This document shows, piece after piece, positions 1 through 7,382 of a stretch of DNA of 38,390 nucleotides. The stretch comes from a virus. Within the stretch, counting starts at the first letter, position 1. Each line of letters opens with the position of its first letter. The notes under the pieces were generated by a model. That model saw only the letters and a list, made by a program, of their open reading frames with translations. It did no database searches and was not told the DNA's origin. Location: positions 1-38,390 of IMG/VR virus record IMGVR_UViG_3300047497_000259. One strand, 5' to 3'. The position numbers and the translations under genes were made by a program.

Positions 1-1254
1 TCAAGCTGTTTGCTTTGACGGCATGACCGTGGGACGTACCGATGTTATCGGCCTGCGTTTGTTCTCAGACACCAGGCGAATCCTCGCCCGTTCCGCCTGC
101 TCGCTGATATGGGTGTAGTGTTCGCTCATTCGCTGTGTGACGTGGCCAGCTCGCTTCATGATGATCGCGATCGGTACACCTGCCTCCGCTAGTCGAGTGA
201 TAGCTGTGTGCCGCATGCCGTTGAGTTTGAACCATGGCAGCCCCGCTGCAGCGCGGACTGCCTGGAAAGGTTTCCGAAGTCCCGTATCGCCCATCGGCCT
301 CTCATGGTCATACGTGCGGCTGTTGCCATTGCTGTGCACGCAGAATGGAAACAGGTGGTGATTCGGTCGCGTACCGCCGCCGAGTTCCTTCGCGCGCTCA
401 ATAAGCCGCTCAAGAGCATAGAGGCAATCCGGGTCCTCAATGGCGACCGTGCGGCGCCGGTTCTTGTTCTTTCCGAATTTGCGGTTCACGCTGAGCGACC
501 CGAAGGTGAGGTTGATATCGCCGATGCGAATCGTGCGCATCTCATCTGAGCTGAAAGTTACGTGCAGCGCGACGAGCGCGTACCACCAGACGGGATACCA
601 TTCGGGGTTGCTGGCAGCGGTGGAGAGGAAGTGGTCCTGCTCTTGTGGAGAGAGCGCGGGTTCGATGTCGCCGTCGTCGACCTGATAGCGCTTGTAGGCA
701 ATAGCGAGCTCGGGTGTCCAGCTGCCGGTCATCGTCATTAGCTTCTTTAGGACACTAATCTCTGCGTTGATCTTGGCTGCGCCAGCAGGAGACGGGACAG
801 GTTCGCGGCCTTTTTTATTGCCAATCACCCGGGTGAAGCCGTCGCCCATGGACCGTTTGCGTTGGTACTGACGGATGTGGCCGAGGTGTATCTCGTTGAG
901 TGGTAGCTCACCAAAAAAGATGCCGAGGGTTTTTAGGTAGCTCTGGTAGTCGTCGTAGGTGCGTTTGCTGATAAAGCGGATGGGAGACGGCGTTTCTGGG
1001 GCCTTGCAGGATGCAAGAAACACACCTGCGGCCTCGGTGAAGCGCATAGAGGCAGAGAGCGGAACATCGAACATGGGGCGGTCCTGGAGACATGCACGAC
1101 AGTTGATATGGCCTGGCGTGTGTCGTTCGTGGGTTTCGTGTCGTTCCGTCACCGTAGCACGGTAAGGTTGCGCGCCATCTTGTTGATGATGTGAATAAGC
1201 ACCTAAGTCGTTACTAACAAATTCCTGATGTGGTGTAACCCGAACGTCAGTCAT
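1..1254 (-). CDS. int: Tyrosine recombinase (phage integrase)
   Basis: Catalyses site-specific integration and excision of the phage. With the ATG at 1254 the protein has 417 residues: a Cys/His-containing N-terminal arm, a SAM-like core-binding domain (about 70-170) and a catalytic domain. Visible catalytic residues are Arg240 (SDEMRTIR), Lys262 or 264 (KFGKNK), Arg348 (NGMRHTAITRLAEAG), His371 (AGHVTQ) and the nucleophile Tyr380 (EHYTHI). The first position of the usual HxxR box is Asn345 instead of His. I chose 1254 because AGGAAAG lies about 11 bases upstream; the frame stays open to 1416, but starts at 1290 and 1416 have no ribosome-binding site and would run through the operator palindromes. 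The TGA stop is the first triplet of the window. It is divergent from a ribbon-helix-helix gene that probably controls it. Confidence 0.95.
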   Translation of the reverse strand: MTDVRVTPHQEFVSNDLGAYSHHQQDGAQPYRATVTERHETHERHTPGHINCRACLQDRPMFDVPLSASMRFTEAAGVFLASCKAPETPSPIRFISKRTYDDYQSYLKTLGIFFGELPLNEIHLGHIRQYQRKRSMGDGFTRVIGNKKGREPVPSPAGAAKINAEISVLKKLMTMTGSWTPELAIAYKRYQVDDGDIEPALSPQEQDHFLSTAASNPEWYPVWWYALVALHVTFSSDEMRTIRIGDINLTFGSLSVNRKFGKNKNRRRTVAIEDPDCLYALERLIERAKELGGGTRPNHHLFPFCVHSNGNSRTYDHERPMGDTGLRKPFQAVRAAAGLPWFKLNGMRHTAITRLAEAGVPIAIIMKRAGHVTQRMSEHYTHISEQAERARIRLVSENKRRPITSVRPTVMPSKQTA

Positions 1255-1287
1255 GGGCCGTTGTCTTTCCTGTTGAGGAGTAAGAAC

Positions 1288-1320
1288 CATGTTTTGTATT
1301 ACAACGTAATACAAAACATG
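1288..1320. promoter_or_regulatory. Perfect palindromic operator (copy 1) between int and RHH gene
   Basis: A perfect inverted repeat with 15-base arms (1288-1302 and 1306-1320) around the spacer AAC. Its inner 21 bases (1294-1314) share the core GTATnACAACGTnATAC with a second site centred 35 bases away. It lies in the int/RHH divergent interval, just upstream of the int start at 1254. Repeated palindromes of this kind are typical binding sites for dimers of ribbon-helix-helix regulators, and the adjacent gene encodes one. The assignment of that protein to this site is inferred. Confidence 0.75.
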
Positions 1321-1328
1321 AGTCCTTG

Positions 1329-1349
1329 ATGTATGACAACGTGATACAT
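1329..1349. promoter_or_regulatory. Second operator copy overlapping the RHH gene promoter
   Basis: ATGTATGACAACGTGATACAT is an almost perfect palindrome around the same AAC spacer as the site at 1288-1320, with one mismatched pair. Its centre (1339) is 35 bases from the other centre (1304), about 3.3 helical turns. It overlaps a possible -10 box (TACATT, 1345-1350) directly upstream of the ATG at 1358, so a bound protein would block that promoter. Autoregulation is the simplest reading. Confidence 0.65.
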
Positions 1350-1357
1350 TTTTCCCT

Positions 1358-1552
1358 ATGAACAAAGACAAGGTTGTGCCGCTCAGAGTCAACGTGAAGG
1401 AAGATGCTCTGATCAATGCTCTCCAGGAGGAGCTGCACCTACCATCCCGAAGCGAGGTGCTGCGTCAAGGCCTTCATGCGCTGAACGACAGACTGCACCC
1501 GCCGTCGCAAAAGTCTGGGCTACCTGTAAAGGCATCCCAAACCCACGAATGA
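1358..1552 (+). CDS. Ribbon-helix-helix (CopG/Arc-type) transcriptional regulator
   Basis: A 64-residue protein with the ribbon-helix-helix layout: an N-terminal strand (VPLRVNVKEDAL), helix 1 (INALQEELHL), a turn, and helix 2 (SRSEVLRQGLHALNDRL), then a short polar tail. Such proteins bind DNA as dimers through the paired N-terminal strands. The gene is divergent from int and sits directly behind two copies of a palindromic operator, so it probably represses its own promoter and perhaps int. No Shine-Dalgarno precedes the ATG; a -10-like TACATT lies 8-13 bases upstream, which suggests a leaderless transcript. It could alternatively be an antitoxin-type regulator, but no toxin gene is adjacent. 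Confidence 0.75.
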   Translation: MNKDKVVPLRVNVKEDALINALQEELHLPSRSEVLRQGLHALNDRLHPPSQKSGLPVKASQTHE

Positions 1553-1579
1553 CACACGATGGACACATAAGCTATCGGG

Positions 1580-1774
1580 ATGCCGCCGAAGGTAAAGCGC
1601 ATTCATGTCACGCTGCCTGATCGTCAGTACCGGATGCTAAAGAAGCTGAAGGATGAACTGGGTCTCGATCAGAGCGGTATCGTACGCCTGGCGATATCCC
1701 GACTCGCTCAGGACGAGGCCGAGCGGCTGAAAAAGCGGCCACCTGCGCCGCTTACTTCTCCTGTCGTGGAGTAG
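1580..1774 (+). CDS. Second small ribbon-helix-helix protein
   Basis: A 64-residue basic protein starting MPPKVKRIHVTLPDRQY, then two helices (RMLKKLKDELGLDQSGIV and RLAISRLAQDEAERL). This is the strand-helix-helix pattern of CopG/MetJ-type regulators. It follows the first RHH gene by 27 bases on the same strand, so the two may be cotranscribed and could act on the same or related operators. There is no clear ribosome-binding site. Its 3' end overlaps by 23 bases the 3' end of the convergent membrane-protein gene at 1752-2027. Target unknown. Confidence 0.65.
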   Translation: MPPKVKRIHVTLPDRQYRMLKKLKDELGLDQSGIVRLAISRLAQDEAERLKKRPPAPLTSPVVE

Positions 1775-2027
1775 GCTGATTGTCCTGCGAGCAGGGGGAG
1801 TCGCATACCTTATTGACTCCAAAGGCCGCGACGATCTTGTTGATGGAGTAGGGAGAGATCATCCAGGCGGCGAGCGCGGTGAGATCCATGGCATTCGGTA
1901 GGGCGTGATTGTGGCGCACGATGTGGATGAGCACCCAGCATCCGGTTGCCACAGTCGCAGCAGTGGCCCATCGCGCAAAGCTCGCGGATGGGCCACTGGA
2001 GAATATGCCGCTAATGTACTTGAACAT
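1752..2027 (-). CDS. Small membrane protein, holin-like candidate
   Basis: 91 residues with two likely membrane segments: about residues 19-38 (ARWATAATVATGCWVLIHIV) and about 48-68 (MDLTALAAWMISPYSINKIV), with a polar C-terminal tail. It is the last gene of the leftward lysis cluster, three bases after the stop of the preceding membrane-protein gene and without its own strong ribosome-binding site, so it is probably translationally coupled. Small proteins with two membrane segments in lysis cassettes are often holins or holin regulators. That function is inferred from size and place, and I did not recognise a named family. Confidence 0.55.
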   Translation of the reverse strand: MFKYISGIFSSGPSASFARWATAATVATGCWVLIHIVRHNHALPNAMDLTALAAWMISPYSINKIVAAFGVNKVCDSPCSQDNQPTPRQEK

Positions 2028-2030
2028 TAT

Positions 2031-2330
2031 TTATTGAACGGTCTGCGTCGAGTTCGCAGCGGGTTGTCCACCGTTGGTACTCGTTGCTGCGATGGACGTG
2101 GAGGTTGCGGATGCGAGCGAATCGCTCGTACCCGAGGCTAGATGGCCACCGTTCTCGAGAGCGTGGATCTTGTTCGCGATTCCGGCCTCAAGCTGGAGGC
2201 CTTTGCCCCACGCGGCATCGAGGACGGACTTCAGAAGTGCGGCGACGGTCTCCTTCTTACGCTTGGCGTAGAAGTAAGCGGCGACGGCGATGAGGGCGAA
2301 GGGTGCGAGCAGGATGATGGCGATATGCAT
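2031..2330 (-). CDS. Small single-pass membrane protein of the lysis cluster
   Basis: 99 residues: an N-terminal hydrophobic segment (IAIILLAPFALIAVAAYFYA), a KRKK basic stop-transfer, an amphipathic helical region and a Ser/Thr/Ala-rich low-complexity tail. A good ribosome-binding site (AAGGAG, 7 bases before the ATG) supports the start. The topology suggests an inner-membrane anchor with a long tail, as in holin accessory or spanin-type proteins, but no family signature is visible. It lies between a spanin-like candidate and a holin-like candidate. Confidence 0.5.
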   Translation of the reverse strand: MHIAIILLAPFALIAVAAYFYAKRKKETVAALLKSVLDAAWGKGLQLEAGIANKIHALENGGHLASGTSDSLASATSTSIAATSTNGGQPAANSTQTVQ

Positions 2331-2372
2331 GGTGTAGCTCCTTTTGAGGTTGCGTACAACGTTGCCTAAGCG

Positions 2373-3077
2373 CTACGGCAGCAGCGAACAGGCAACGACG
2401 CCTGTCCCGGCTCCGATGGCTGAAGCTTTGCCGGAATTCTGCGGCGAAAGCTTCGATCCGGCAAATCCGCCCACAAATGCGCAACCGGTGTACTTCGCGA
2501 CAGTGAGGAAGCGCTTGAATTTCGACCCACCTTTGGCCGCGGCTTCCCAGCTCGCGGATGAGGCTTTGTAGGCGTTGGTCTGTGTCACCTGGTCCGCAAA
2601 GTCGGCCTTGCACACGCCAAGATCTGAGGTAGTCGCGGCGCAGGCGATCTGGTCTTTCGCGATCTGCTCCACCTGATCGCCTGTCAGCAATGCAACGGTG
2701 GGAGCGTTCGGCACCTGCGACTGCATGGCGGCAGGAAGATCCTTGGTTGCGACAACGGGTATGGAAGACTGCGACGCGGCCGGCTGCCCTGCCACAGCTA
2801 CGGGCGCCGGAAGGTAGTGCTCGATGACCTCTACGGCCTGCTGCGGCGTCTGCACTGCTGCAGCTTGCTTTACAGCGTCGGCGTCGACCTGCACCTGCGC
2901 GGCATCGCGCGTCTTGATGGAGACAGCCGCCGCATCAGCGACCTTCTTGTCGGCGGCAGAATCTGCCTCGGCATGGACGCGAAGGTCATGCTCTCGCACC
3001 CAGCCAGCCACGAACACGGCACAGAGCAGGACGAAAACGATGGTCGCGATGATCTCGCGCTTACGGTCGGTGGTCAT
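2373..3077 (-). CDS. Membrane-anchored protein, spanin-like candidate
   Basis: About 234 residues: an N-terminal membrane anchor (IIATIVFVLLCAVFVAGWV), a long Ala/Asp/Lys/Gln-rich helical stretch (about 30-90), a Pro/Val-rich segment, a domain with two cysteines, and a Gly-rich hydrophobic C-terminus (CAFVGGFAGSKL). The start at 3077 is preferred over the GTG at 3083 because AAGGAG ends 5 bases before it. Position directly after the lysozyme gene and an anchor-plus-helix layout resemble Rz-type inner-membrane spanins. The protein is larger than typical Rz and has no clear partner lipoprotein, so the call is tentative. Confidence 0.5.
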   Translation of the reverse strand: MTTDRKREIIATIVFVLLCAVFVAGWVREHDLRVHAEADSAADKKVADAAAVSIKTRDAAQVQVDADAVKQAAAVQTPQQAVEVIEHYLPAPVAVAGQPAASQSSIPVVATKDLPAAMQSQVPNAPTVALLTGDQVEQIAKDQIACAATTSDLGVCKADFADQVTQTNAYKASSASWEAAAKGGSKFKRFLTVAKYTGCAFVGGFAGSKLSPQNSGKASAIGAGTGVVACSLLP

Positions 3078-3086
3078 GGTCACTCC

Positions 3087-3689
3087 TTACGACTGCGCTG
3101 CGAGAAACTGAGCCCTCGTCCACTTGTTACGTAACGCGAACGACTGAAGCGTGATGCAACGTCCGCAGTCGTTCGCGGCGGTGACAAAGTCGGGCGGCGT
3201 CTGCGAGAGCGCGGCGAGCATCTTGCCGTACACATGCACTCCGGTCGCCTTATCTGCGCCGTTGGCAGCGCGCCCCACGCCGAGATTGAAGGCCATATCG
3301 AGCAGCGCCATCTTCGCCGGATCGGGCAGCGCGACGTACCAGGGGAAGGCATAGGTGAGCTGCTCGTCGAAGCCGTCGATGCGCTGGCTCAGCAGCTCGT
3401 CGATGTCCTCATCTGCGAGGACTAGAGACTCATATTCGTAGTAGAAACCGGGCAGATGGCCCTTCTGCATCGCGGCCACGCGGCGGAAGTCTGCGGCAAC
3501 GGCTGATTCACCCGCAAGGTCTCCAGTGCTCTGGACACGCAGCGGTAGCTTGAGCGCGCTGGCAATGTCGGGAACCATGATGCCGACAGCGATCGTCACC
3601 AACCCAGCGATGTCCAGGATGAAGAACTTGGTGCGGCCCTCGAAGTTGTTGGCCGTGAGCGCGGCGCGATACTGATCCTTGTAAGTCAT
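3087..3689 (-). CDS. T4-type lysozyme (glycoside hydrolase family 24 endolysin)
   Basis: Hydrolyses peptidoglycan at the end of infection. The 200-residue protein carries the GH24 catalytic arrangement near its N-terminus: Glu17 (NFEGRTKFF), Asp26 (ILDIAGL) and Thr32 (LVTIAVG), with the same spacing as Glu11, Asp20 and Thr26 of T4 lysozyme. The C-terminal lobe contains MALLDMAFNLGVG, matching the conserved ALINMVFQMG helix of that family. The His that usually follows GxG in the TIGxGH stretch is replaced (GIMVP). There is no signal peptide, so export through a holin is expected. It overlaps the upstream membrane-protein gene by four bases (ATGA), which marks a lysis operon. Confidence 0.8.
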   Translation of the reverse strand: MTYKDQYRAALTANNFEGRTKFFILDIAGLVTIAVGIMVPDIASALKLPLRVQSTGDLAGESAVAADFRRVAAMQKGHLPGFYYEYESLVLADEDIDELLSQRIDGFDEQLTYAFPWYVALPDPAKMALLDMAFNLGVGRAANGADKATGVHVYGKMLAALSQTPPDFVTAANDCGRCITLQSFALRNKWTRAQFLAAQS

Positions 3690-3997
3690 GGGAGTCGTGT
3701 GCCTCCGGATATCAGCAGCCCGATGATGCGCTGCTGAGCTTCCTTGATGTCCTTCAGGTCGTCCGAGACGTGAGTCTGGTCGGAGGTGTATTGGTCCCGA
3801 CGAATGCTGTTCTTCTCGAGGCCGTTGATGCGAGCTTCGTGGTTGGCTACGCTGCCTTTGAGCTCGGTAATGCTCGTCTCAATGGCCATGTAGGTTGAGA
3901 CACACACAACCAGCACCGCGACGACGGTGCGGACGTTCAGCTCTTTGCCAAGGGAACTGAAGAAAGAGGAGGTGTCGTCGGGTGCGTGTTGCGTCAT
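3686..3997 (-). CDS. Membrane-anchored coiled-coil protein of the lysis cassette
   Basis: With the ATG at 3997 the protein has 103 residues: a short polar N-terminus, one membrane segment (about 24-40, VRTVVAVLVVCVSTYMAI), a coiled-coil-like region (about 42-90, ELKGSVANHEARINGLEK and onward) and a short Gly-rich end. The frame is open to 4177, but the extra residues are Arg/Ser-rich and look non-coding. The stop overlaps the lysozyme start (ATGA). A single anchor with a coiled coil resembles XhlA-type or other holin-associated proteins. It is a candidate holin or antiholin; no catalytic motif is visible. Confidence 0.6.
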   Translation of the reverse strand: MTQHAPDDTSSFFSSLGKELNVRTVVAVLVVCVSTYMAIETSITELKGSVANHEARINGLEKNSIRRDQYTSDQTHVSDDLKDIKEAQQRIIGLLISGGTRLP

Positions 3998-4094
3998 GTG
4001 CTCAGGCCTCGGAGTCGATCTCTGTGTCCGTAAGGTTGATAGCCTTGCGGACATGAAAGGGTCAAATCGACAGCTAAATAGTCGGTAAGCAGCG

Positions 4095-4304
4095 CTAGTT
4101 TGCGATGATCCCTGCAAGCACCTGAGGTACCACGCAATCGGCGTAGCCCGTGGCATTGGGGTGCAGCCAGCCGTCAAAAGTCATCGTCGGGACGTTGAGC
4201 GGGTTGAGGCCGCTGCGGTGGTACAGGTCGATGTAGTCGATGCGCTTGTCCTGGTTGCGTTGGTTGGCGCGCATGGCACCAAAGACGGCGGCCAGGGAGA
4301 ACAC
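4095..4304 (-). pseudogene. C-terminal relic of an SGNH/GDSL hydrolase
   Basis: The translation ends with TFDGWLHPNATGYADCVV, the DxxHPN block that supplies the catalytic Asp and His of SGNH (GDSL-type) esterases, but no GDS or GxND block exists upstream. The same frame stays open upstream of the annotated ATG to a TGA near 4408 and reads plausibly (for example PPSLVVEVFSLAAVFGAMR), so the coding frame continues into the gene 4181-4642 with a one-base phase change. I read it as the 3' remnant of an older tail-fibre tip, or the second half of a frameshifted gene. It cannot be an active esterase by itself. Confidence 0.55.
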
Positions 4305-4642
4305 TTCGACGACCAGGCTGGGCGGGAATTGAAGTTGTTGTTCGGCAATGTGCCGCTTGGCGCGACCGAACAGATTAGGAATAGCGTCTCGCTTCCTGTT
4401 TCCGGCCCCTCACAGAGCGTGATGCGATTTGCCTGATCACCACGAAGACCCGCAGACGGCAAGATCGTAGGAGAACCCTGCACAGTTGCCGGAGCGGCTG
4501 GATTTGCCATATTAACGAGGGAGGCAGAAAGCGTTCCCCCAAACAGGTGCATGAACCGAAGACCACTGGGAACCGCTGGCGCGAATACGGGTGCGGGGTT
4601 TTGCGCGAGGGTTAGATCGAGAATCGAATCAACAAGAATCAT
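4181..4642 (-). CDS. Hypothetical tail-associated protein, probably frameshifted
   Basis: 153 residues beginning MILVDSILDLTLAQNP. The N-terminal two thirds look like real protein, with a beta-rich stretch (NRITLCEGPETGSETLFL) that could belong to a jelly-roll or LamG-like fold. From about residue 108 the sequence turns into Ser/Thr/Pro/Arg-rich translation typical of a wrong frame, while another frame over the same DNA gives the SGNH C-terminus described at 4095-4304. The likely event is a one-base indel around 4320-4360, or a sequencing error. It lies downstream of the tail fibre gene in the same direction. Confidence 0.45.
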   Translation of the reverse strand: MILVDSILDLTLAQNPAPVFAPAVPSGLRFMHLFGGTLSASLVNMANPAAPATVQGSPTILPSAGLRGDQANRITLCEGPETGSETLFLICSVAPSGTLPNNNFNSRPAWSSKCSPWPPSLVPCAPTNATRTSASTTSTCTTAAASTRSTSRR

Positions 4643-4654
4643 TGTCGTAGCTCC

Positions 4655-4870
4655 TTAGAAGGTTCCGTTGAAGGTTGAAGTCGTGAGTTGGAAAGCCACA
4701 CAGAAGTTGTTCTGCGGGTATGGGAGGCCGGTCAGACCAGCGATGTCGTAGTTCGTACCCGCTGCCATACCGTTAGCACCCGCACCGCCGCCAGCAGGAA
4801 CGCTGTCCAAATCGGGAGCAACATAGATGTCTTCAGATTCCAGCGTGTTACTGTCTGCAAGATTGCCCAT
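4655..4870 (-). CDS. Small hypothetical protein, possibly the 3' half of a split gene
   Basis: 71 residues, acidic and Gly/Ala/Asn-rich (MGNLADSNTLESEDIYV, then LDSVPAGGGAGANG). No family recognised. The frame is open upstream of the ATG and reads LNDADAVVVHNG just before it, which looks coding. The preceding ORF (4882-5028) stops 11 bases upstream in another phase. Either these are two coupled tiny genes, or one small virion protein gene interrupted by a one-base frameshift near 4900. No ribosome-binding site precedes this ATG, which favours the second reading. Confidence 0.4.
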   Translation of the reverse strand: MGNLADSNTLESEDIYVAPDLDSVPAGGGAGANGMAAGTNYDIAGLTGLPYPQNNFCVAFQLTTSTFNGTF

Positions 4871-4881
4871 GCCGTTGTGAA

Positions 4882-5028
4882 CTACAACAGCATCGGCATC
4901 GTTGAGCCGGTGAAGGGGTTGGTGGGAGCGGCGACGATGTTGTTCATGTCGAGCTGTATCTGCTTTGGCGCGGGGGATGACGGAAGCGCGATGATGCTCG
5001 CTCCGTTATATGAGCCTGTGATTGCCAT
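4882..5028 (-). CDS. Small hypothetical phage protein (5' half of a possible split gene)
   Basis: 48 residues from MAITGSYNGASIIALP to a TAG at 4882. The start at 5028 has AAGG about 11 bases upstream. The pattern LPSSPAPKQIQLDMNN followed by VAAPTNPFTG resembles the opening strands of short minor virion proteins in which a Pro-rich motif precedes SPFTG, but that is only a resemblance. The protein ends abruptly after PFTG, and an alternative frame continues as the gene at 4655-4870. Confidence 0.4.
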   Translation of the reverse strand: MAITGSYNGASIIALPSSPAPKQIQLDMNNIVAAPTNPFTGSTMPMLL

Positions 5029-5046
5029 GAAGATCTGCCTTGTGGG

Positions 5047-5080
5047 GAAAAGAGGAACGGCCACCCGGAGGGCAGCCGTT
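5047..5080 (-). terminator. Candidate terminator after the tail fibre gene
   Basis: On the minus strand, six-base arms AACGGC (80-75) and GCCGTT (61-56) enclose a second CCC/GGG stem with a TCC loop, and are followed by CCTCTTTTC. It lies between the tail fibre stop (5088) and the next start (5028). Stem plus T-run fits a weak intrinsic terminator or attenuator. Confidence 0.45.
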
Positions 5081-5087
5081 GTGTTGC

Positions 5088-7382
5088 TTAGAGGTGAGCG
5101 GTAACAGCACCCAAGATGGTCGCGCCGTAGTAGCCCGTCATTCCTGCGGCACCGAGAGCGGGATGGATTCCATCTTGCGTGCGAGCCGAAGCCGTCAGCG
5201 CATTGACGCCGCTGACCTTCGTCATATCAATCACCGGATCGTGAAAGTAGTTGCTCGCGATGTCTACAGTCGCAGCAGCGGTGGCGAGAGACAGAGGCAA
5301 AGTTGAGGTTGCGGCGAAACCTGCGCCGTCATACTTCGGCATACAGGTGACCCACAGCACAGTCATGTTGGGATTGGCTTCGTGAAGAGTCTCGCCAACC
5401 CAGCGCATATTGCCGTACTGAGTGTTCGCGTTGGTTGCGTCACCGAACGCACCGAGCGGATACGCCTGATCGTTTGTGCCGAGTGCGAGGACAAGCAACT
5501 CAACTGGCGCGAGAACCTGAGCTAGTGTTTGCCCAAGAGCTTCACCACCCCAATTCAATCCACCTGTTGTTTGTCCGCTCTGCAAGTAACCGCCCTGAGC
5601 GCAACCACTCTGGGCGCTTACAGCAACGCCAGCGTCATACGTGCCAAGTGCTGAGCCGGGGGTGACAGTCTGAAAGCCTTCAAACGCCTGCACGAAAGAG
5701 CGACCGGGTCGTGCATCCTGCACCTGCTTGGTGAAACCGCGTTCCCAAAGAAGCTGCTCCCAACCCACGCCGAAGTTCGACGCAATCGAGTCACCCCAGA
5801 TGCCGATCTTGCGACCGAGCAGATAGGGCACGTAGTCATTAGCACTCTTGCCATACGGAAGAAGGTGATTAGGCAGTGTGGTTCCGTGCATGAAGATGCA
5901 GGAGCAAAACTGCGTGTTATTAGCGTTGGCGTCCGGCGTCCAGAAGTTTGTGTTTCCGTTCACCGACCACTGACATCCTTGCGAAGCGGTGAGGTTGCTA
6001 CCACTGAAGCGGATATAGGCCGCATCCGCAGGCATCGTGATGATGTAGCCGTTGGGAAGCCCTGTTGAGGGCAGCACGTCCACGCCGGGGCCGGGGTAGA
6101 CCGCGCCGGTTACGTTTCCGACCATGATCACGTTGTCGTTAATATCGTGAATGGTGTAGATAGCACCGCCGTATTCAGCGATCACAGCCGTTGGCTGTAC
6201 AGGGATCGCCGGAATGTTCGGGAAGCCAATGATGTATGGCTCACCGGCGATCACAGGAATCTTCGCGGTGTACTGATACGACGAAGGTTGTCCAGTGGCA
6301 ATCGTTCCGTTGCCTACTAGATAACCTCCGTAGGTCATAATCTGAGGCCCAATCAGGTTCTTCGCGGTGGAAAAATCGTTTAGAGCGCGGATGCTGCTGT
6401 AGTTGCGATCGATACGTGCGCCCACAGCTGCCACAGCCGCGTTTGTGGCAGCGATAGCAGCGTCGATAGCCACCGTGCTCGCAGGAGCGAAAGGCATCCA
6501 CGCGGGCATCGTCGAGCCGTTCACGATCTGGCATGTTGCAGGAGTAGCACTGTTGAGGGTCCAAGCGACGAAGGCCGCGTTGGCTGGGATCGCGATGGGC
6601 GTGTTGGCGGGAATCGCTGCGCCGGTGCTGTTTGCGAAGTTGCTTACATATGCGCCGCTCTGGTCGTAGAAGATGACCTCGCCACCCGCCCCATAGACCA
6701 ACGGCGCATTACAGATCATGAAGCCGCCGGAGTTGGCAGCCATCTTGCCAGTGACAACACCATTCGGGTAAGTGCCTCCACCAGAGAGTGAACCGTCCGA
6801 GTTGTAGTAGTAACCCGATTGGATCAACGATGGATCAAGCAGATTGGTGATCGGCTGCGTCGCGCGAATGGCGGCAAGCTGGGGCAAGGATGCTATGCCA
6901 GGAGCACCGGTAGCTCCATGCAGCGATGCCAACCAGTCGGCCTCGTCTAGAGTGCCACCATCCGATTGATAGACCTGATACGCAGATAATCCCTGAGGGC
7001 CGGGCTGGACTGGTAGCTGCGGTGCGAGGTTGGGTACGTAGGTGTCGAGGTTGAGGGGCTGGCCTTTGGTCTGCACCTTGGTATACACGGTGATGCGGCT
7101 GCCTGCACTGTCGTAGATCGTGATGCGGTAGCAGATGTCCGGCACACCAGTGGCCGAGGTGTCGGCGATCTGACTTCCGACTGGGATGCCACCATTGGCG
7201 ATCGGCAAGACCGCCGTCGTTGCAGAGGTGATGATGCCGCCGCTGCCTCCGGCGGGGACGTTGATGGGGATATCGTTTGCGTCCGTAGGGAGCACAGACA
7301 AGCTGCCTTCCGCGAGCAGATTGCCTAAGGCGTCCTGGATGCTTGCTGCTGTGATGGGCACGAAGCCCGGCTTGATCGACAT
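5088..7382 (-). CDS. Tail fibre/tailspike protein with C-terminal SGNH hydrolase domain
   Basis: 764 residues. The N-terminal ~120 residues form a beta-rich domain (VPITAASIQDALGN and onward) suited to attachment at the tail tip. Next comes a short collagen-like linker with GPQG and GATGAPG and the segment AYQVYQSDGGTLDEADWLAS, seen in many fibre linkers, then a long beta-structured middle. The last ~240 residues are an SGNH (GDSL-type) esterase: block I IGIWGDSIASN with the Ser nucleophile, block III LALGTND, and block V TQDGIHPALG with the Asp/His pair. SGNH domains on phage tails typically deacylate host surface polysaccharide during adsorption. The gene follows the J-like tip gene in the same direction. 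Confidence 0.8.
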   Translation of the reverse strand: MSIKPGFVPITAASIQDALGNLLAEGSLSVLPTDANDIPINVPAGGSGGIITSATTAVLPIANGGIPVGSQIADTSATGVPDICYRITIYDSAGSRITVYTKVQTKGQPLNLDTYVPNLAPQLPVQPGPQGLSAYQVYQSDGGTLDEADWLASLHGATGAPGIASLPQLAAIRATQPITNLLDPSLIQSGYYYNSDGSLSGGGTYPNGVVTGKMAANSGGFMICNAPLVYGAGGEVIFYDQSGAYVSNFANSTGAAIPANTPIAIPANAAFVAWTLNSATPATCQIVNGSTMPAWMPFAPASTVAIDAAIAATNAAVAAVGARIDRNYSSIRALNDFSTAKNLIGPQIMTYGGYLVGNGTIATGQPSSYQYTAKIPVIAGEPYIIGFPNIPAIPVQPTAVIAEYGGAIYTIHDINDNVIMVGNVTGAVYPGPGVDVLPSTGLPNGYIITMPADAAYIRFSGSNLTASQGCQWSVNGNTNFWTPDANANNTQFCSCIFMHGTTLPNHLLPYGKSANDYVPYLLGRKIGIWGDSIASNFGVGWEQLLWERGFTKQVQDARPGRSFVQAFEGFQTVTPGSALGTYDAGVAVSAQSGCAQGGYLQSGQTTGGLNWGGEALGQTLAQVLAPVELLVLALGTNDQAYPLGAFGDATNANTQYGNMRWVGETLHEANPNMTVLWVTCMPKYDGAGFAATSTLPLSLATAAATVDIASNYFHDPVIDMTKVSGVNALTASARTQDGIHPALGAAGMTGYYGATILGAVTAHL

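Noticed and set aside
1-60. Attachment site core at the left edge
   Set aside because: No repeat of this sequence or tRNA 3' end was recognised elsewhere in the window; the flank beyond position 1 would be needed.
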